Assembly (NCBI GenBank): GCA_964563855.1
Contig: CAZLYU010000002.1
Coordinates: forward strand, 115,363-179,362
DNA length: 64,000 nt
Source: JAFGRR01 sp964563855
GTDB lineage: Bacteria; Planctomycetota; Phycisphaerae; UBA1845; Fen-1342
Direction of reading: 5' to 3'
The notes beneath the pieces are model-generated. The model saw only the letters and a list, made by a program, of their open reading frames with translations, ran no database searches and was not told the DNA's origin. The number at the start of each line of letters is the position of its first letter. The first letter of the stretch is position 1. Position numbers and translations under genes: made by a program. Below, in pieces: positions 63,610 through 64,000 of the stretch.

Positions 63610-64000
63610 CTAGTCGTCGCCCGGCCGCCAGGCGCGCTTCAGCACCACGGCTCGCGAGATGCGCCCGTCGACGCGCACTTCCAGCGGCGACTCGAGCCGC
63701 ACGAGCCGTACGAGCTCGGTCTCGTCGACCACCGGCTGCGCCTGCAGCCAATCCCAGTCGAGTCTTCCCTCGCCGTGCGCCGGGTTCACCGCGAGATACG
63801 CGACCCCGAAGGCGGTGATGTTGTGAAAGAAGTGGCTGCCCTGTGAGGGATCGACGACGAAATCGTCGAGGGCGGTTTCGATGATCACCCGCGCGGTGCT
63901 GATCTGCGGCCAGCTCACCGGGATGCCGAGCCACTGGTTCGACGAACCCCAACGACCCGGACAGCGAAAGACTGGAAGGCGCGGTGTGGATGGTTCACGG
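63610..64000 (-). CDS. C-terminal part of PEP-synthase/pyruvate-binding-like protein
   Basis: A partial gene: the frame is open to the window edge and only about 130 C-terminal codons are visible. The sequence has PGRWGSSNQWLGIPVSWPQI, followed by DFVVDPSQGSHFFHNI and GRLDWDWLQAQ. I recognise these as the C-terminal domain of PEP/pyruvate-binding-domain proteins related to pyruvate phosphate dikinase/PEP synthase in which a non-classical C-terminal part follows. The catalytic ATP-grasp part lies outside, so activity cannot be judged. The stop at 63610 is about 100 bases after the GT2 start. Confidence 0.7.
   Translation of the reverse strand, partial: REPSTPRLPVFRCPGRWGSSNQWLGIPVSWPQISTARVIIETALDDFVVDPSQGSHFFHNITAFGVAYLAVNPAHGEGRLDWDWLQAQPVVDETELVRLVRLESPLEVRVDGRISRAVVLKRAWRPGDD

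Noticed and set aside
1..64000. CRISPR array, insertion sequence, prophage or integron
   Set aside because: No regularly spaced identical repeats, transposase, integrase or terminal inverted repeats were seen. Repeats found are protein modules or isolated short elements.

Overview
The window is high-GC bacterial chromosome, densely coded on both strands. I see no rRNA, CRISPR array, insertion sequence or phage module. Several traits together suggest a planctomycete-like bacterium (Planctomycetota, perhaps Phycisphaerae or a relative). Four secreted proteins end in dockerin/EF-hand-like calcium-binding repeats. Many lipoproteins and signal-peptide proteins have no known function. A bacterial GH3-family protein and a DUF2961/GH172 enzyme are present, and one secretin gene is enormous. 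The assignment is inference from gene content, not from a marker gene.

Layout. 1-2.9 kb: a lipoprotein-type DsrE protein (cut by the left edge), phenylalanine 4-monooxygenase, tRNA-Arg(UCG), rsmG and a small unknown gene. 3.1-17.3 kb: one 4730-residue secretin-type protein with a signal peptide, a charged coiled coil, an N0-like domain, about 42 diverged secretin N-domain modules split by a roughly 400-residue linker, and a canonical C-terminal secretin pore domain. A lipoprotein gene follows whose ribosome-binding site overlaps the secretin stop codon. 17.9-19.8 kb: a small MreD-like membrane protein, a two-CBS protein and a TauE/SafE permease. 20.1-26.2 kb: a 999-residue Cys-rich secreted dockerin-type protein and three lipoproteins.

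26.4-36 kb: an exopolysaccharide phosphoglycosyl transferase, ilvE, a small K+-channel-like protein, a lipoprotein hydrolase, a FliA/WhiG-type sigma factor, a likely ispF-hydrolase-GH3 operon and a zinc-ribbon protein. 36-46.6 kb: the PrkA kinase/YeaH pair, a TIM-barrel isomerase, a flavin reductase, a short exported protein with a C-terminal membrane segment, a GT-C-like membrane protein, a sugar epimerase, GH172 and an anchored protein. 46.7-54.5 kb: an orphan Fe3+-type binding lipoprotein, a D-2-hydroxyacid dehydrogenase, a dockerin-type protein, a rhomboid-fold pseudoprotease, a PAS-GAF-receiver regulator and a glycogen debranching enzyme. 54.6-59.5 kb: two large secreted multidomain enzymes with dockerin-like tails (a GHL10-type glycoside hydrolase and a golvesin/amidase-type protein). 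59.8-64 kb: an overlapping minus-strand operon for surface glycan work (GT2, methyltransferase, membrane protein) and the 3' end of a PEP-synthase-like gene.

The most unusual object is the giant secretin. If its N-domain modules stack as in known secretins, it would form a periplasmic tube far longer than any classical type II or IV secretin. The adjacent lipoprotein would be a candidate pilotin. No other secretion or pilus gene lies in the window, so the system's other parts must be elsewhere or do not exist.
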